Both the position numbers and the translations under genes were made by a program. From Paracoccus everestensis (GTDB lineage: Bacteria; Pseudomonadota; Alphaproteobacteria; Rhodobacterales; Rhodobacteraceae), in NCBI RefSeq assembly GCF_021491915.1, contig NZ_CP090836.1, forward strand, positions 1,102,501 to 1,166,500: a DNA stretch of 64,000 nucleotides, written 5' to 3'. A model generated the notes under the pieces. The model worked only from the letters and a program-made list of their open reading frames with translations, was not told the origin of the DNA and searched no databases. Below are positions 26,378 through 39,414 of the stretch, one piece after another. Numbering within the stretch: position 1 is the stretch's first letter; every line of letters begins with the position of its first letter.

Positions 26378-27529
26378 ATGACGCTTTTGACCGGTGATTT
26401 CGCCATCGACAGCCTTTCCGCGGAGCACCGTTCGCTGACCGAGGCCATAAGCAAGCCTGCGGCCGATCTGCCCGACGATGCGCGCCTGTACCTGCGCCAT
26501 GTCGAGGAAGGCCAGTCGATCCGTGCCCTTGCGCGGTCCGAGGGATGCCACGCATCCACCATCCTGCGCCGCATCCGCCGGTTCGAGGCACGGCGCGACG
26601 ATCCCCTGGTCGACGGCGCCCTGACTGACGGCGCGGACCGCCCCCGCCAGCTGGACGACCGCCAGGTGCTGCGCATTCTGCGCCGCCTGGCCGAACCGGG
26701 TGCCGTTGTTGTCACGGCGGACAGCATGGACAAGGCCATCATCAGCCGCGACGACATCAGGACCGCCGTCCTTGACCGCTGGATCGCCGAGGTCATGGCC
26801 TTGAAGGGCTGGGTCGTGCCATCCGCCGCGCCGGGCCGGGTCCAGCGTTACGCCATTGCCCCTGCAGGGCGTGACGCATTGCGCGGGATGCTGCGATCCC
26901 CCCGGCAGCGCAAGGCGGTCCCCGGTCCCGCCGATTTCAGCGAAGCCAGCCCCGTGATGCAGGGGGTGGCCAATGACAATGCCCCCGGCATGGCCGAGGC
27001 GCCTGCCGGTTTCGATCATGCCGACCGCCATCGGGTCTGGGAAAAGCGCGTCATCGAAGACCCCGAGGATGGCCGCCGCCGCCGCACTCGCGTCAATATT
27101 GCCGAAAGCCCCCTGCTGCTGCTGGCGCGGCGGCGCGACGGGGCGGGCAAGCCCTTTCTGTCCACCGGCATGGTGACGGCGGGTGAACGCCTGCGCGAGG
27201 ATTTCGAACTGGCCCAGCTTGGGCCGCGCATCACGCAGAACTGGACCGGCTTCATGACATCGGGCATCGATGTCAGCCACAATGGCGGGGGGTATCGCGG
27301 TGGATCGGAATCGGCGCGCGACCGGGTTGCCTTGGCGCTGCGCGACCTTGGCCCCGGCATGGGCGACATCGTCCTGCGCGTCTGCTGTTTCCTGGAGGGG
27401 ATCGAACTGACCGAACGCCGCCTGGGATGGTCGGCGCGGTCGGGCAAGATCGTGCTGCGTCTGGCACTGATGCGACTGGAACGGCATTATCAGGAAACCT
27501 ATGGCAGCGGATCGCGTCTGATCGGATAA
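26378..27529 (+). CDS. Helix-turn-helix DUF6456 protein
   Basis: 383 residues. An N-terminal DNA-binding part (about 45-75) reads DEG-type SIRALARSEGCHASTILRRIRRFE, a helix-turn-helix resembling resolvase or sigma-70 region 4. The middle has a winged-helix-like region (QVLRILRRLAEPGAVVV...GWVVPSAAPGRVQRYAI). The C-terminal DUF6456 domain (about 230-380) contains RVNIAESPLLLLARRR, GERLREDFELAQLGPRITQNW and LRVCCFLEGIELTERRLGW. DUF6456 proteins are common in Rhodobacterales and are presumed DNA-binding regulators; the target is unknown. A strong terminator follows. Confidence 0.8.
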   Translation: MTLLTGDFAIDSLSAEHRSLTEAISKPAADLPDDARLYLRHVEEGQSIRALARSEGCHASTILRRIRRFEARRDDPLVDGALTDGADRPRQLDDRQVLRILRRLAEPGAVVVTADSMDKAIISRDDIRTAVLDRWIAEVMALKGWVVPSAAPGRVQRYAIAPAGRDALRGMLRSPRQRKAVPGPADFSEASPVMQGVANDNAPGMAEAPAGFDHADRHRVWEKRVIEDPEDGRRRRTRVNIAESPLLLLARRRDGAGKPFLSTGMVTAGERLREDFELAQLGPRITQNWTGFMTSGIDVSHNGGGYRGGSESARDRVALALRDLGPGMGDIVLRVCCFLEGIELTERRLGWSARSGKIVLRLALMRLERHYQETYGSGSRLIG

Positions 27530-27535
27530 AGAAAT

Positions 27536-27557
27536 AGGGGCGCCATTCGGCGCCCCT
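27536..27557. terminator. Terminator between the DUF6456 gene and katA
   Basis: Stem AGGGGCGCC/GGCGCCCCT with an ATTC loop, followed by TTTCC on the plus strand, 7 bases after the stop. It may also serve katA from the other side. Confidence 0.8.
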
Positions 27558-27599
27558 TTCCATAGCAGGTCACTGGTTAACGAAACGCATCCAAAGGGA

Positions 27600-29084
27600 T
27601 CATTCGGCGGCGTGACGATGCGCTGCCTTTTCCGCACGCGCGGCGCGAATTCCTGCCGCATAGGCCGGGTTGATCCGCTCGAAGTGGACAAGTACCCGTT
27701 CCAGCACGTCTTCGTCCGCGCCCTCCATGGCGGCGGCAAGGTTCCTGTAAAGCCGTGCCCGTTCGTCATCGTTCAGCACCCGGTCATGCAGCGCACGGGG
27801 CTGTTCGTAATCGTCGATCAGCTGGCGGTGCGGCTGGCGCGCGGCCACGCCTTGCAGGCGCAGGGGGGGTTCGGCAAAGGACGGATCCTCGGTTGCGCCG
27901 CCACGGCTGTTGGGCTCGTAATAGGCGTCCCCGCTGCCCGTGACCTGGCCGAAGAAGTTCATCTGCCCGTCCTTGTGATAGTGATGGACCGGGCATTTCG
28001 GCGCGTTCACCGGCAGGTGTTCGTAATGCGTGCCCAGGCGGTAACGATGCGCGTCGGCATAGCTGAAGACGCGCGCCTGCAGCATCTTGTCAGGGCTATA
28101 GCCGATGCCGCGCACCTTGTTCGAGGGGCTGAAGGCCGCCTGCTCGATCTGCGCGAAATAGTTGTCGGCGTTGCGGTTCAGTTCGAACTGGCCGACCTCG
28201 ATCAGCGGGTAATCCCCATGCGGCCAGACCTTGGTCAGGTCGAAGGGATCATAGGGGGTCTTTTCCGCGTCCAGTTCAGGCATGATCTGGACATACATGG
28301 TCCAGCGGGGGAACTCACCACGCTCGATCTTGCCGAACAGCGCCTCTTGATAGCCTTCGCGGGTATGGCCGATGATCTCGGCGGCCTCGCCATTGGTGTA
28401 ATGGCGGTGGCCCTGCTGGGTCTTGAAGTGGAACTTGATCCAGAAGCGTTCCCCGTCCTTGTTCCAGAAGGAATAGGTGTGGCTGCCGAAGCCGTCCATG
28501 AAGGTCGGATCCTGCGGCAGGCCGCGGTCGGACATCAGGATCGTCACCTGATGCAGTGATTCGGGCACCTGGCCCCAGAAATCCCACATGGCCGTGGCGC
28601 TGCGCAGGTTGGTGCGGGGATGACGCTTTTGCGTATGGATGAAGTCGGGGAATTTCAGCGGATCGCGTACGAAGAAGACGGGCGTGTTGTTGCCCACCAA
28701 ATCCCAGTTGCCCTCGTCGGTATAGAATTTCAGCGCAAAGCCGCGCACGTCGCGTTCATGGTCGGCCGCGCCCATTTCCCCTGCGACGGTCGAAAAGCGT
28801 GCCAGCATCGGGGTCGCCTTGCCAACCGCGCCAAAGATCGAGGCACAGCTGTATCGGCTGATGTCCTGCGTGACGGTGAAGGTGCCAAAGGCGCCCCAGC
28901 CCTTGGCATGGACCACGCGTTCCGGGATCCGTTCGCGGTTCTGATGCGCTAGTTTTTCCAGCAGCTGGTAATCCTGCATCAGCACCGGGCCGCGGTCGCC
29001 TGCGGTCTCGGTGTTCTGGTTCGACGCGATCGGTGCGCCTGCCGTTGTCGTCATCCGAGGGTTGCGGGTGGTATCCTGGCTCAT
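27600..29084 (-). CDS. katA: Catalase (monofunctional haem, small subunit)
   Basis: Breaks down hydrogen peroxide. The 494-residue product is the small-subunit clade. The distal His lies in [14 protein letters not shown], the Asn in the [18 protein letters not shown] region, and the proximal haem ligand Tyr in [14 protein letters not shown]. The start at 29084 follows GCAAGGAG. It is divergent from a LysR gene with the OxyR cysteine pair, so peroxide induction through OxyR is expected. Confidence 0.96.
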   Translation of the reverse strand: MSQDTTRNPRMTTTAGAPIASNQNTETAGDRGPVLMQDYQLLEKLAHQNRERIPERVVHAKGWGAFGTFTVTQDISRYSCASIFGAVGKATPMLARFSTVAGEMGAADHERDVRGFALKFYTDEGNWDLVGNNTPVFFVRDPLKFPDFIHTQKRHPRTNLRSATAMWDFWGQVPESLHQVTILMSDRGLPQDPTFMDGFGSHTYSFWNKDGERFWIKFHFKTQQGHRHYTNGEAAEIIGHTREGYQEALFGKIERGEFPRWTMYVQIMPELDAEKTPYDPFDLTKVWPHGDYPLIEVGQFELNRNADNYFAQIEQAAFSPSNKVRGIGYSPDKMLQARVFSYADAHRYRLGTHYEHLPVNAPKCPVHHYHKDGQMNFFGQVTGSGDAYYEPNSRGGATEDPSFAEPPLRLQGVAARQPHRQLIDDYEQPRALHDRVLNDDERARLYRNLAAAMEGADEDVLERVLVHFERINPAYAAGIRAARAEKAAHRHAAE

Positions 29085-29175
29085 GGTCCGGCTCCTTGCT
29101 TGGCTTGCTTGTTCCTTGCACACGGTCGGAATAATGAGAAATTGGATGATCCGATCCTATGAATAAGGTTTCCTG
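29085..29175. promoter_or_regulatory. katA/oxyR divergent control region
   Basis: Only 91 bases separate the two starts. The segment GGATGATCCGATCC (near 29143-29156) is an imperfect inverted repeat in an AT-rich setting, a plausible OxyR site. No clear match to the four-part E. coli OxyR consensus was found. Confidence 0.4.
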
Positions 29176-30081
29176 ATGAACATCACCTTGCGGCAACTGC
29201 GATATTTCCTGTCGCTTGCGCAGCAGGGGCATTTCACCCGTGCGGCCGATGCAATGCACGTGACCCAGCCAGCCCTCTCGATGCAGATCCGCACGCTGGA
29301 GGAGCAGGTCGGCAGCCTGTTGGTCGAACGCACGCCGTCAGGCGTGGTGCTGACCCCGCAAGGGCGTGCGCTGGAAAGCCATGCGCGGCAGGTCATGGGG
29401 GCAATGGCGGGGCTGGAACAGGCGATGCGCCAGCCGGGGCAGGGCGGGCGGCTGATGCTGGGAATGATTCCCACCATCGCCCCCTATCTTCTGCCCGAGG
29501 CCTTGCCGCTTTTGCGGGCCCGCGACATTGGCCGCGACCTGCATCTGCGCGAGGCGCCGACCGACCGGCTTGTCGATGAGCTGTGCCGGGGGCGGCTGGA
29601 CGTGGCAGTCGTGGCGACCCCGCCCGACACGCCTGATCTGGTTGCCCTGCCGCTGTTCACCGATCCGTTCCTGCTGGCGGGAAGCCAGGACCGCATCGCC
29701 CGCATAGGTGCGCTGCGCCCGGAACCCCGTGACCTGGACCCGGGCCAGTTGCTGCTGCTGGACGAAGGCCATTGCCTGGGCGATCAGGCCTTGGAGGTGT
29801 GCGGCCTGAACCGCCGCAGCGCCCGGCTGGATCTGGGCGCGGCTTCCTTGGCAACCCTGTGCCGGTTGGCGGCGCAGGGGATGGGACTGACATTCCTGCC
29901 CCAGCTTGCCGCCCGCCAGGAATGCGCTGCAGCCCCGGGCTTGGCCGTCGTATCCTTTCCCGATCCGCAACCGGCCCGCGACGTGCTGCTGTTGCGTCGC
30001 GCCACGACCTCGGCAGGGGGATGGTTCGACGACCTGGGCGACCTTCTGAGAACCGCGGGCCAGTCCGTCATGAAGGCCTGA
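29176..30081 (+). CDS. oxyR: Peroxide-sensing LysR regulator OxyR
   Basis: 301 residues: a LysR helix-turn-helix at 1-60 (HFTRAADAMHVTQPALSMQIR) and a periplasmic-binding-like sensor domain. The redox pair is visible as Cys200 and Cys209 in DEGHCLGDQALEVCGL, matching Cys199 and Cys208 of E. coli OxyR, which form a disulphide on peroxide exposure. Placement divergent from katA and near a peroxiredoxin supports the call strongly. Confidence 0.93.
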   Translation: MNITLRQLRYFLSLAQQGHFTRAADAMHVTQPALSMQIRTLEEQVGSLLVERTPSGVVLTPQGRALESHARQVMGAMAGLEQAMRQPGQGGRLMLGMIPTIAPYLLPEALPLLRARDIGRDLHLREAPTDRLVDELCRGRLDVAVVATPPDTPDLVALPLFTDPFLLAGSQDRIARIGALRPEPRDLDPGQLLLLDEGHCLGDQALEVCGLNRRSARLDLGAASLATLCRLAAQGMGLTFLPQLAARQECAAAPGLAVVSFPDPQPARDVLLLRRATTSAGGWFDDLGDLLRTAGQSVMKA

Positions 30082-30130
30082 ACGAAAATGGCCGCCCCAA
30101 GGGAACGGCCAATGCGTCAATGCGGGGGGA

Positions 30131-30679
30131 TCAGACCGCCTCGGCCAAGCGTGCAGTTTGCAGCCAGCCCAGAACCGATTCGGGCGCGGTGGCGCCATAG
30201 GGATCCTCGGCGCAGTTGTCGCAGCGGCCCGGTTCCTCGAACCAGGCCTCGACCACGCCGTCGGTGACGACGGCGGCGTAACGCCAGCTCCGCGCGCCAA
30301 AGCCCAGGTTGTCCTTGCGCACCAGCATCCCGACCTTTTCGGTAAATTCGCCTGACCCGTCGGGGATCTCCGTCACGTTCCGAAGGTCTTGCGCCTTGGC
30401 CCACTGGTTCATGACAAAGCTGTCATTGACCGACAGGCAATAGATCGCGTCGATCCCTAGGTCGCGCATCCGCCCGAAGGCCTTTTCGAAGCCCGGCAAC
30501 TGATAGGTCGAACAGGTCGGCGTAAACGCCCCCGGCAGCGAAAACAGCACGACGCGCTTGCCGGCAAAGTAATCCGCCGTGGTCACGTCCTGCCAGCGAA
30601 AGGGGTTGGGCCCGCCCAGGGATTCGTCACGCACACGGGTTCGGAAGGTCACGAAGGGCAGCTTGTCTCCGGCTTTCAT
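30131..30679 (-). CDS. Peroxiredoxin, Prx5/AhpC-TSA type
   Basis: 182-residue thiol peroxidase. The peroxidatic Cys is in PGAFTPTCSTYQLPGFE; SLGGPNPFRWQDVTTADYF and SVNDSFVMNQWAK are typical of the Prx5/PrxII group. A second Cys pair near GRCDNCAEDPYG at the C-terminus could provide the resolving residue. The gene converges on oxyR, so this is a small peroxide-defence cluster. Confidence 0.93.
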   Translation of the reverse strand: MKAGDKLPFVTFRTRVRDESLGGPNPFRWQDVTTADYFAGKRVVLFSLPGAFTPTCSTYQLPGFEKAFGRMRDLGIDAIYCLSVNDSFVMNQWAKAQDLRNVTEIPDGSGEFTEKVGMLVRKDNLGFGARSWRYAAVVTDGVVEAWFEEPGRCDNCAEDPYGATAPESVLGWLQTARLAEAV

Positions 30680-30852
30680 CTTGATTCCTGTGATCTAGGC
30701 ACAAGGATCGATCCCGTGCCCTTTTGTTGTCCCCCCATGCCTTGACAGCTATCGCTGCAACGCGGCAAAGGCAACGCTGCAAGGCAGCAATCGTGGAACT
30801 AGAACAGCTTTTGCGACTTTGCTAACCATCTCCCTCACATCAGGAATTTCCC

Positions 30853-31599
30853 ATGCAGGACATCATCGCCCTTATGCAGCAGCCCGAGGCTTGGATTGCG
30901 CTTGCCACCCTTATGGTGATGGAAATCGTGCTGGGCATCGACAACCTGCTGTTCATCTCGATCCTGTCGAACAAGCTGCCCGAAGGTCAGCGCGAACGCG
31001 CCCGCAAGATCGGCATCGGCCTAGCACTGATCATGCGCCTTGGCCTGCTTGCGACGATCGCATGGATCGTGCAGCTGACGCAGCCGGTGGTCACGATCCT
31101 GGGGAACGAGTTTTCCTGGAAGGACATCATCCTCGTCGTGGGCGGGTTGTTCCTGGTCTGGAAGGCCACAAAGGAAATCCATCACCACGTGGATCCTGTC
31201 GATCACGAGGATACGATGATCGGAACGGCAGCCATCGGCTTCGGCAGCGCCATCGTGCAGATCCTGATTCTGGACCTGGTGTTTTCCATCGACAGCATCA
31301 TCACCGCCGTGGGCATGACGCCCCATGTGGAAATCATGGTCGTCGCCGTTGTCACCGCTGTGACCGTGATGCTGCTGGCGGCCAATCCGCTGGCGAACTT
31401 CATCGGCAAGAACCCGACCATCGTGATGCTGGCCCTGTCCTTCCTTCTGCTGATCGGCACCACGCTGATCGCAGAAGGGTTTGGGGTCCATGTTCCGAAG
31501 GGCTATGTCTACGCCGCCATGGCCTTTTCCGCGACAGTCGAGGGCCTGAACATGTGGGCCAGGAACGCCCGACTGCGCAACAAAGGCGCAACGCGCTGA
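30853..31599 (+). CDS. TerC family integral membrane protein
   Basis: 248 residues with about seven hydrophobic segments. TerC hallmarks are visible: [20 protein letters not shown] near the N-terminus and [17 protein letters not shown] in the middle, each carrying the conserved acidic residue in a membrane span. TerC proteins are linked to manganese or other metal-ion homeostasis and to tellurite resistance. A His-rich loop ([14 protein letters not shown]) is also present. The 173-base leader has a TTGACA at 30742 but no yybP-ykoY riboswitch that I could see. Confidence 0.9.
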   Translation: MQDIIALMQQPEAWIALATLMVMEIVLGIDNLLFISILSNKLPEGQRERARKIGIGLALIMRLGLLATIAWIVQLTQPVVTILGNEFSWKDIILVVGGLFLVWKATKEIHHHVDPVDHEDTMIGTAAIGFGSAIVQILILDLVFSIDSIITAVGMTPHVEIMVVAVVTAVTVMLLAANPLANFIGKNPTIVMLALSFLLLIGTTLIAEGFGVHVPKGYVYAAMAFSATVEGLNMWARNARLRNKGATR

Positions 31600-31608
31600 C
31601 TGAACAGC

Positions 31609-31631
31609 GGGCCGCGTCAAGCGGCCCTTTT
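31609..31631 (+). terminator. Terminator after the TerC gene
   Basis: Stem GGGCCGC/GCGGCCC with a GTCAA loop, followed by TTTT, 10 bases after the stop. Confidence 0.88.
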
Positions 31632-31654
31632 CATGTCAGGCAATAGGGAAAGGC

Positions 31655-31738
31655 TGGTACCCGAGGTCGGACTCGAACCGACATGCCTTGCGGCGGCGGA
31701 TTTTGAATCCGCTACGTCTACCATTCCGTCACTCGGGC
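31655..31738 (-). tRNA. tRNA-Leu (CAA)
   Basis: 84-base tRNA on the minus strand with encoded CCA. Acceptor stem GCCCGAG/CTCGGGT, anticodon stem GCGGA/TCCGC around TTCAAAA, so the anticodon is CAA. A long variable arm fits a leucine tRNA. GGTTCGAGTCC forms the T arm. Confidence 0.96.
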
Positions 31739-31784
31739 CTTCCGCGTTCCGAGTAAATCGGGATGCGCGCTTTTGCAAGAGGGG

Positions 31785-32741
31785 TCAGGCGCGGCCCAGC
31801 TTTTGCAGACGCGCCTGCCGCAGCCGGGCGAAATCGTCGCCCGCGTGATAGGACGACCGGGTCAAGGGTGTCGCCGACACCATCAGGAACCCCTTGCCGA
31901 AGGCGGCCTTTTCATAGCCCGCGAATTCTTCGGGCGTGACGAAGCGATCGACGCGGTGATGCTTGGGCGTCGGTTGCAGGTATTGGCCGATGGTCATGAA
32001 GTCGATATCGGCGGCGCGCATATCGTCCATGACTTGCAGGACGCTGCCCCGATCCTCGCCCAGGCCGACCATGATTCCCGATTTGGTGAACATCGCCGGA
32101 TCCAGTTCCTTGACCTTCTGCAGCAGCCTCAGCGAATGGAAATAACGCGCGCCGGGTCGGACGGTCGGATACAGGGCGGGGACCGTTTCAAGGTTGTGGT
32201 TGAAGACATCGGGCCGCGCCTCGACCATGGTTTCCACCGATCCGGGCCTGGATTTCAGGAAATCGGGGACCAGAACCTCGATGGTGGAATCAGGGCTGCG
32301 GTGGCGGATGGCACGGATCGTCTGGGCGAAATGATCCGCCCCGCCGTCGTCCAGATCGTCGCGGTCCACGCTGGTGATCACGACGTGCTTCAGCCCCAGC
32401 TTGTGAACAGCATGGGCCACGCGGCCGGGTTCGAACACGTCAAGCGCGTTGGGCTTGCCGGTGGCGACGTTGCAAAAGGTGCAGCCGCGGGTGCAGATTT
32501 CCCCCATGATCATCATGGTGGCGTGACCCTGGGACCAGCATTCCCCCACGTTGGGGCAACCCGCTTCCTCGCAGACGGTGGACAGGCGGTTGTCCTTCAT
32601 GATGTCGCGGGTGCGCTTGTAGCCGTCCGAGGTCGGAGCCTTGACGCGGATCCAGGCGGGTTTCTTGGGCTGCGCCTGATCGGGCCGGTGGGCCTTTTCC
32701 GGGTGTCGCTGGTCGGGAATCCGAAGATCGCGCAAGGCCAT
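31785..32741 (-). CDS. lipA: Lipoyl synthase
   Basis: Radical SAM enzyme that inserts two sulfurs into protein-bound octanoate. The 318 residues show the auxiliary 4Fe-4S motif [13 protein letters not shown] and the radical SAM motif [10 protein letters not shown]. Also typical are the [19 protein letters not shown] segment and the C-terminal RSSYHAGD, whose serine ligates the auxiliary cluster. The ATG at 32741 follows GGAAAGGA; the 37-codon extension is rejected because it lacks LipA similarity and runs into the neighbour's promoter. Confidence 0.96.
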   Translation of the reverse strand: MALRDLRIPDQRHPEKAHRPDQAQPKKPAWIRVKAPTSDGYKRTRDIMKDNRLSTVCEEAGCPNVGECWSQGHATMMIMGEICTRGCTFCNVATGKPNALDVFEPGRVAHAVHKLGLKHVVITSVDRDDLDDGGADHFAQTIRAIRHRSPDSTIEVLVPDFLKSRPGSVETMVEARPDVFNHNLETVPALYPTVRPGARYFHSLRLLQKVKELDPAMFTKSGIMVGLGEDRGSVLQVMDDMRAADIDFMTIGQYLQPTPKHHRVDRFVTPEEFAGYEKAAFGKGFLMVSATPLTRSSYHAGDDFARLRQARLQKLGRA

Positions 32742-32940
32742 GTCCTTTCCGGTCGCGGTTCCCCAAGAAATAGCGGCTTCGCGTGGCAAGCGCAACGCAT
32801 AGAGGCCATGAACCTTCAGACCCGCAAGGGCAGCCCGTTCCATGACCGACATTCTTGTGTTCGCGCGTCATGGAACAAGCGGGCGATCCGCGTGTTGGTT
32901 CGGGAATTCAATGCCTAAACACATCAGATGGAGGATTGCG

Positions 32941-33405
32941 ATGAAGATCAAGACCCTTACTGCCCCGATCGCCCTGGCTGCCGTTCTTGGCTTTGGCCCT
33001 GCCGCCTTTGCCCAGAACATGGTCGGCACGCAACAGGTGACCGAGGCGGACATGGCTGCCGTGGCCGAACACTGCCGGACCCTGGCGATGGGGTCGGATG
33101 ACCAGGCTGCAGGCGCGACCGTCGCCGGCGGCGATGCGGGCAACTCGGGCAATGCCGACAACGACTCGGTGTCGGGCACGGGGGGGCCTGACGCGGACGC
33201 TGGAACCATGGATGGCGCGCAGCCGACCACCGGCAACGAAGGCAACCAGGACGACGACGCGCCCAACCCGAACGCCATTGCATCCACCGCCGGTCCCGCC
33301 AGCGGCACGACTGGCGTGGAAGGCAATCAGGATGCGGACCAGTTCTCTGGTACCATCAACATGGAGGTCATCACCCTGGCCGACTGCCAGGCTGCCGGGA
33401 TGTGA
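32941..33405 (+). CDS. Secreted low-complexity protein, function unknown
   Basis: 154 residues with a clear signal peptide (1-24, AAFA/QN). The mature protein is acidic and rich in Gly, Asn, Asp, Ala and Thr. It contains two short near-repeats, GNEGNQDDD and GVEGNQDAD, and only two cysteines (in AEHCRTL and LADCQAAGM), which may form a disulphide bridging the disordered centre. GGAGG lies 6 bases before the ATG. I do not recognise a family. It is monocistronic, with a strong terminator. Confidence 0.78.
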   Translation: MKIKTLTAPIALAAVLGFGPAAFAQNMVGTQQVTEADMAAVAEHCRTLAMGSDDQAAGATVAGGDAGNSGNADNDSVSGTGGPDADAGTMDGAQPTTGNEGNQDDDAPNPNAIASTAGPASGTTGVEGNQDADQFSGTINMEVITLADCQAAGM

Positions 33406-33427
33406 AGCAGACCTGCATCTGACGGTG

Positions 33428-33455
33428 AAAGGCAGCCTTTGGGGGCTGCCTTTTT
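33428..33455 (+). terminator. Terminator after the secreted low-complexity protein
   Basis: Stem GGCAGCC/GGCTGCC with a TTTGGG loop followed by TTTTTC, 25 bases after the stop. Confidence 0.9.
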
Positions 33456-34636
<1,181 letters not shown>

Positions 34637-34640
34637 TACG

Positions 34641-35264
34641 ATGCCCGTTTACCCTGATATCGATGCGTTGGACCAGCTTGCGGAACACATCAAGCTGCGG
34701 CGCGGGGACGAGATCCTTGAAACCCACGTTGCCTTTGGTGAACTGACGGTCACTGCAAGCCTGTCCGGCCTTGTGGATCTGATCGAGTTTCTGCGCAGCG
34801 ACAACAGCTGCCGCTTTTCCACCCTGGTGGACATGACCGCTGTTGATTACCCCGAACGCGCGCAGCGGTTCGACGTGGTCTGGCATCTGCTGTCGATGTA
34901 CCAGAACCACCGCATCCGGGTGAAGGTGGCGATCCGGGAAGACGAGATCGTGCCGTCCCTGGTGCGGATCTACCCTTGCGCCAACTGGTTCGAGCGCGAG
35001 GTCTTCGATATGTTCGGGATCCTGTTCTCGGGGCACCCGGACCTGCGCCGCATCCTGACCGATTACGGCTTCAGCGGCTTTCCCCTGCGCAAGGATTTCC
35101 CGACCACCGGCTATGTCGAGCTTCGCTATGACGAATCCGAAAAGCGGGTGATCTATGAACCCGTGCGGCTGACGCAGGAATATCGGCAGTTCGACTTCCT
35201 CTCGCCCTGGGAGGGCACGCAGTATGTGCTGCCGGGCGACGAAAAGACCAAGGGGCAAAGCTAA
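34641..35264 (+). CDS. nuoC: NADH-quinone oxidoreductase subunit C
   Basis: Peripheral-arm 30-kDa subunit (Nqo5), 207 residues. The family signature is present as [30 protein letters not shown] followed by [15 protein letters not shown]. Separate from nuoD, unlike the E. coli NuoCD fusion; the stop and the nuoD start share one base (TAATG). Confidence 0.96.
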   Translation: MPVYPDIDALDQLAEHIKLRRGDEILETHVAFGELTVTASLSGLVDLIEFLRSDNSCRFSTLVDMTAVDYPERAQRFDVVWHLLSMYQNHRIRVKVAIREDEIVPSLVRIYPCANWFEREVFDMFGILFSGHPDLRRILTDYGFSGFPLRKDFPTTGYVELRYDESEKRVIYEPVRLTQEYRQFDFLSPWEGTQYVLPGDEKTKGQS

Positions 35265-36502
35265 TGGACGGCGATATCCGCACCAACAGCTATGACGACG
35301 GCTCGTCCGACATGCTGGTCGGCGAACAGAAGATCCGCAACTTCAACATCAACTTCGGTCCCCAGCACCCGGCGGCGCATGGCGTGCTGCGGATGGTGCT
35401 GGAACTGGATGGCGAGGTTGTCGAGCGCGCCGACCCCCATATCGGCCTGCTGCATCGCGGCACCGAAAAGCTGATGGAAAGCAGGACTTACCTGCAAAAC
35501 CTGCCGTATTTCGACCGGCTGGACTATGTGTCCCCCATGAACCAGGAACACGCCTGGTGCCTGGCGATCGAACGGCTGACGGGCACCGTCGTGCCGCGTC
35601 GCGCCAGCCTGATCCGGGTGCTGTATTGCGAGATCGGCCGCATCCTCAACCACCTGCTGGGCCTGACCACCGGGGCCATGGACGTGGGCGCGCTCACTCC
35701 GCCCTTGTGGGGCTTCGAGGCGCGCGAGCAGTTGATGATCTTCTATGAGCGCGCGAGCGGATCGCGGCTGCACGCCAACTATTTCCGCCCCGGCGGGGTG
35801 CATCAGGATCTGCCGCCCAGCCTGCTAGACGATATCGAGGCCTGGTGCGAGACCTTCCCCAAGGTCGTGGACGATCTGGACACGCTGCTGACCGAAAACC
35901 GCATCTTCAAGCAGCGTCTGGTGGGCATCGGCATCGCCACTGAACAGGATGCGCTGGACTGGGGCTTTACCGGGGTGATGGCGCGCGGCTCGGGCCTGGC
36001 CTGGGATTTGCGGCGCTCGCAGCCCTATGAATGCTATGACGAATTCGACTTCAAGATTCCGATCGGACGCAACGGCGACAGCTATGACCGCTTCCTGCTA
36101 AGAATGCAGGAAATGCGCGAATCGACCCATATCATGAAACAGGCCGTCCAGAAGCTGCGGGCCGAACCTGCGGGCGACGTGCTGGCACGCGGCAAGCTGA
36201 CCCCGCCGCGGCGGGGCGAGATGAAGCGCGACATGGAAAGCCTGATCCACCACTTCAAGCTGTATACCGAAGGCTTCCGCGTCCCGGCGGGCGAGGTTTA
36301 TGCCGCGGTCGAGGCGCCCAAGGGCGAATTCGGCGTCTATCTGGTCAGTGACGGGACCAACAAACCCTATCGCGCCAAGCTGAAGGCCCCCGGCTTTCAG
36401 CATCTGCAGGCCATCGACTATCTGGCCAGGGGACATTTGCTGGCCGACGTGCCTGCCCTGATCGCTACCATTGACGTCGTCTTCGGAGAGGTTGACCGCT
36501 GA
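35264..36502 (+). CDS. nuoD: NADH-quinone oxidoreductase subunit D
   Basis: 49-kDa subunit (Nqo4), 412 residues, which forms the quinone pocket with NuoB. Conserved segments are [22 protein letters not shown] (the quinone-binding His loop), [26 protein letters not shown] and the C-terminal VFGEVDR. TGATG couples it to nuoE. Confidence 0.97.
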   Translation: MDGDIRTNSYDDGSSDMLVGEQKIRNFNINFGPQHPAAHGVLRMVLELDGEVVERADPHIGLLHRGTEKLMESRTYLQNLPYFDRLDYVSPMNQEHAWCLAIERLTGTVVPRRASLIRVLYCEIGRILNHLLGLTTGAMDVGALTPPLWGFEAREQLMIFYERASGSRLHANYFRPGGVHQDLPPSLLDDIEAWCETFPKVVDDLDTLLTENRIFKQRLVGIGIATEQDALDWGFTGVMARGSGLAWDLRRSQPYECYDEFDFKIPIGRNGDSYDRFLLRMQEMRESTHIMKQAVQKLRAEPAGDVLARGKLTPPRRGEMKRDMESLIHHFKLYTEGFRVPAGEVYAAVEAPKGEFGVYLVSDGTNKPYRAKLKAPGFQHLQAIDYLARGHLLADVPALIATIDVVFGEVDR

Positions 36503-37419
36503 TGCTTCGCCGTCTTTCGCCCGTCCAGCCGGACAGCTTCGCATTCACGCCCGGCAACCTGGAATGGGCCTATGCCCAAATCACCAAATACCCCGAAGGC
36601 CGCCAGCAATCCGCGATCATTCCGCTGCTGTGGCGTGCCCAGGAACAGGAAGGCTGGCTGTCGCGCCCGGCTATCGAATATTGCGCCAAGCTTCTGGACA
36701 TGGCCTATATCCGTGCGCTCGAAGTCGCGACATTCTACTTTATGTTCCAGCTGCAACCTGTTGGTTCTGTTGCGAACATCCAGATTTGCGGCACCACCAC
36801 CTGCATGATCTGCGGGGCCGAGGATCTGATTGCGGTCTGCAAGCGCAAGATCGCGCCCACCCCGCACACCTTGTCTGCCGATGGCAAGTTCAGCTGGGAA
36901 GAAGTTGAATGCCTGGGGGCTTGCTCCAACGCTCCCATGGCCCAGATCGGCAAGGATTATTACGAGGATCTGACCCCTGAGCGGCTGGAGGCCCTGATCG
37001 ACGCCTTTTCCGCAGGCGAGGTGCCGCTGCCGGGTCCGCAGAATGGCCGGTTCTCCTCCGAGCCTCTGAGCGGGCCGGTCGCCCTGGCTAATCTGATGGG
37101 GCAGGGCGACGATCTCAACGCAAGCGCGGCGCTTGCGCGCGATATCGGAGAAACGGTCAAGCGCATCGACGGGACCGAGGTGCCGATCCTGGCCAAGTGG
37201 TTGCGCAATCCGCCAGCTGCATCGGACGACCGGACCGGCGTCGATACAGCGCCCGAAAACGAACCGCGACCTTCGGAAGGGGTGCCCGCAGATGCAACCG
37301 GGGTGACCGAGCAGGAAGCGCAGGCGGCATCGGCCGCGCGCCCCGTTTCGGATCGCAACCCCGCCGGCATCCGCACCATCGAGCAAGCGGAGCAAAAGGA
37401 CGAGACGACGAACCGATAG
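36502..37419 (+). CDS. nuoE: NADH-quinone oxidoreductase subunit E with long C-terminal extension
   Basis: 24-kDa thioredoxin-fold subunit (Nqo2). The 2Fe-2S ligands are visible in [10 protein letters not shown] and [10 protein letters not shown]. The product is 305 residues, against about 240 for the well-known Paracoccus protein. The extra 65 residues at the end are disordered-looking and rich in Glu, Ala, Pro, Thr and Arg ([25 protein letters not shown]). The extension follows a normal NuoE end and is in frame, with no sign of a frameshift. Confidence 0.95.
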   Translation: MLRRLSPVQPDSFAFTPGNLEWAYAQITKYPEGRQQSAIIPLLWRAQEQEGWLSRPAIEYCAKLLDMAYIRALEVATFYFMFQLQPVGSVANIQICGTTTCMICGAEDLIAVCKRKIAPTPHTLSADGKFSWEEVECLGACSNAPMAQIGKDYYEDLTPERLEALIDAFSAGEVPLPGPQNGRFSSEPLSGPVALANLMGQGDDLNASAALARDIGETVKRIDGTEVPILAKWLRNPPAASDDRTGVDTAPENEPRPSEGVPADATGVTEQEAQAASAARPVSDRNPAGIRTIEQAEQKDETTNR

Positions 37420-37435
37420 GCAAAGGGCCAGGCAG

Positions 37436-37651
37436 ATGCGCGGCGCCGGACAGGATCGCGATGCGCGCCAGATGCGTCTGGCGGCCCTGGTGATCGCAGG
37501 GGCCATGTGCCTGTGGCTGCTGGTTCAGGCGCTTGGCAGTTATTATGGCTGGGCCGGGGAATGGGCGTTTCTGGCGGATCTGGCCGCCATTGGTGCTTTT
37601 GTCTGGTCGCTGATCGTGACCTGGCGTATCTGGCGGCGCAGGAATGCCTGA
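37436..37651 (+). CDS. Small membrane protein in nuo operon (DUF5337 type)
   Basis: 71 residues with two predicted spans (LAALVIAGAMCLWLLVQALG and AFLADLAAIGAFVWSLIVTW) and basic ends, RIWRRRNA at the C-terminus. It lies between nuoE and nuoF, the position of an unidentified reading frame in the Paracoccus nqo locus. It resembles the DUF5337 family. It may be an accessory or assembly factor; not a known complex I core subunit. Confidence 0.78.
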   Translation: MRGAGQDRDARQMRLAALVIAGAMCLWLLVQALGSYYGWAGEWAFLADLAAIGAFVWSLIVTWRIWRRRNA

Positions 37652-39402
<1,751 letters not shown>

Positions 39403-39414
39403 GGAAAAAAGCCG

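Noticed and set aside
30088..30112. Terminator between oxyR and the peroxiredoxin gene
   Set aside because: Only a 6-bp TGGCCG/CGGCCA stem with an 11-base loop and no T run; too weak to list.
30680..30852. yybP-ykoY manganese riboswitch ahead of the TerC gene
   Set aside because: TerC genes are often under this riboswitch, but the conserved core and helices could not be found in the 173-base leader.
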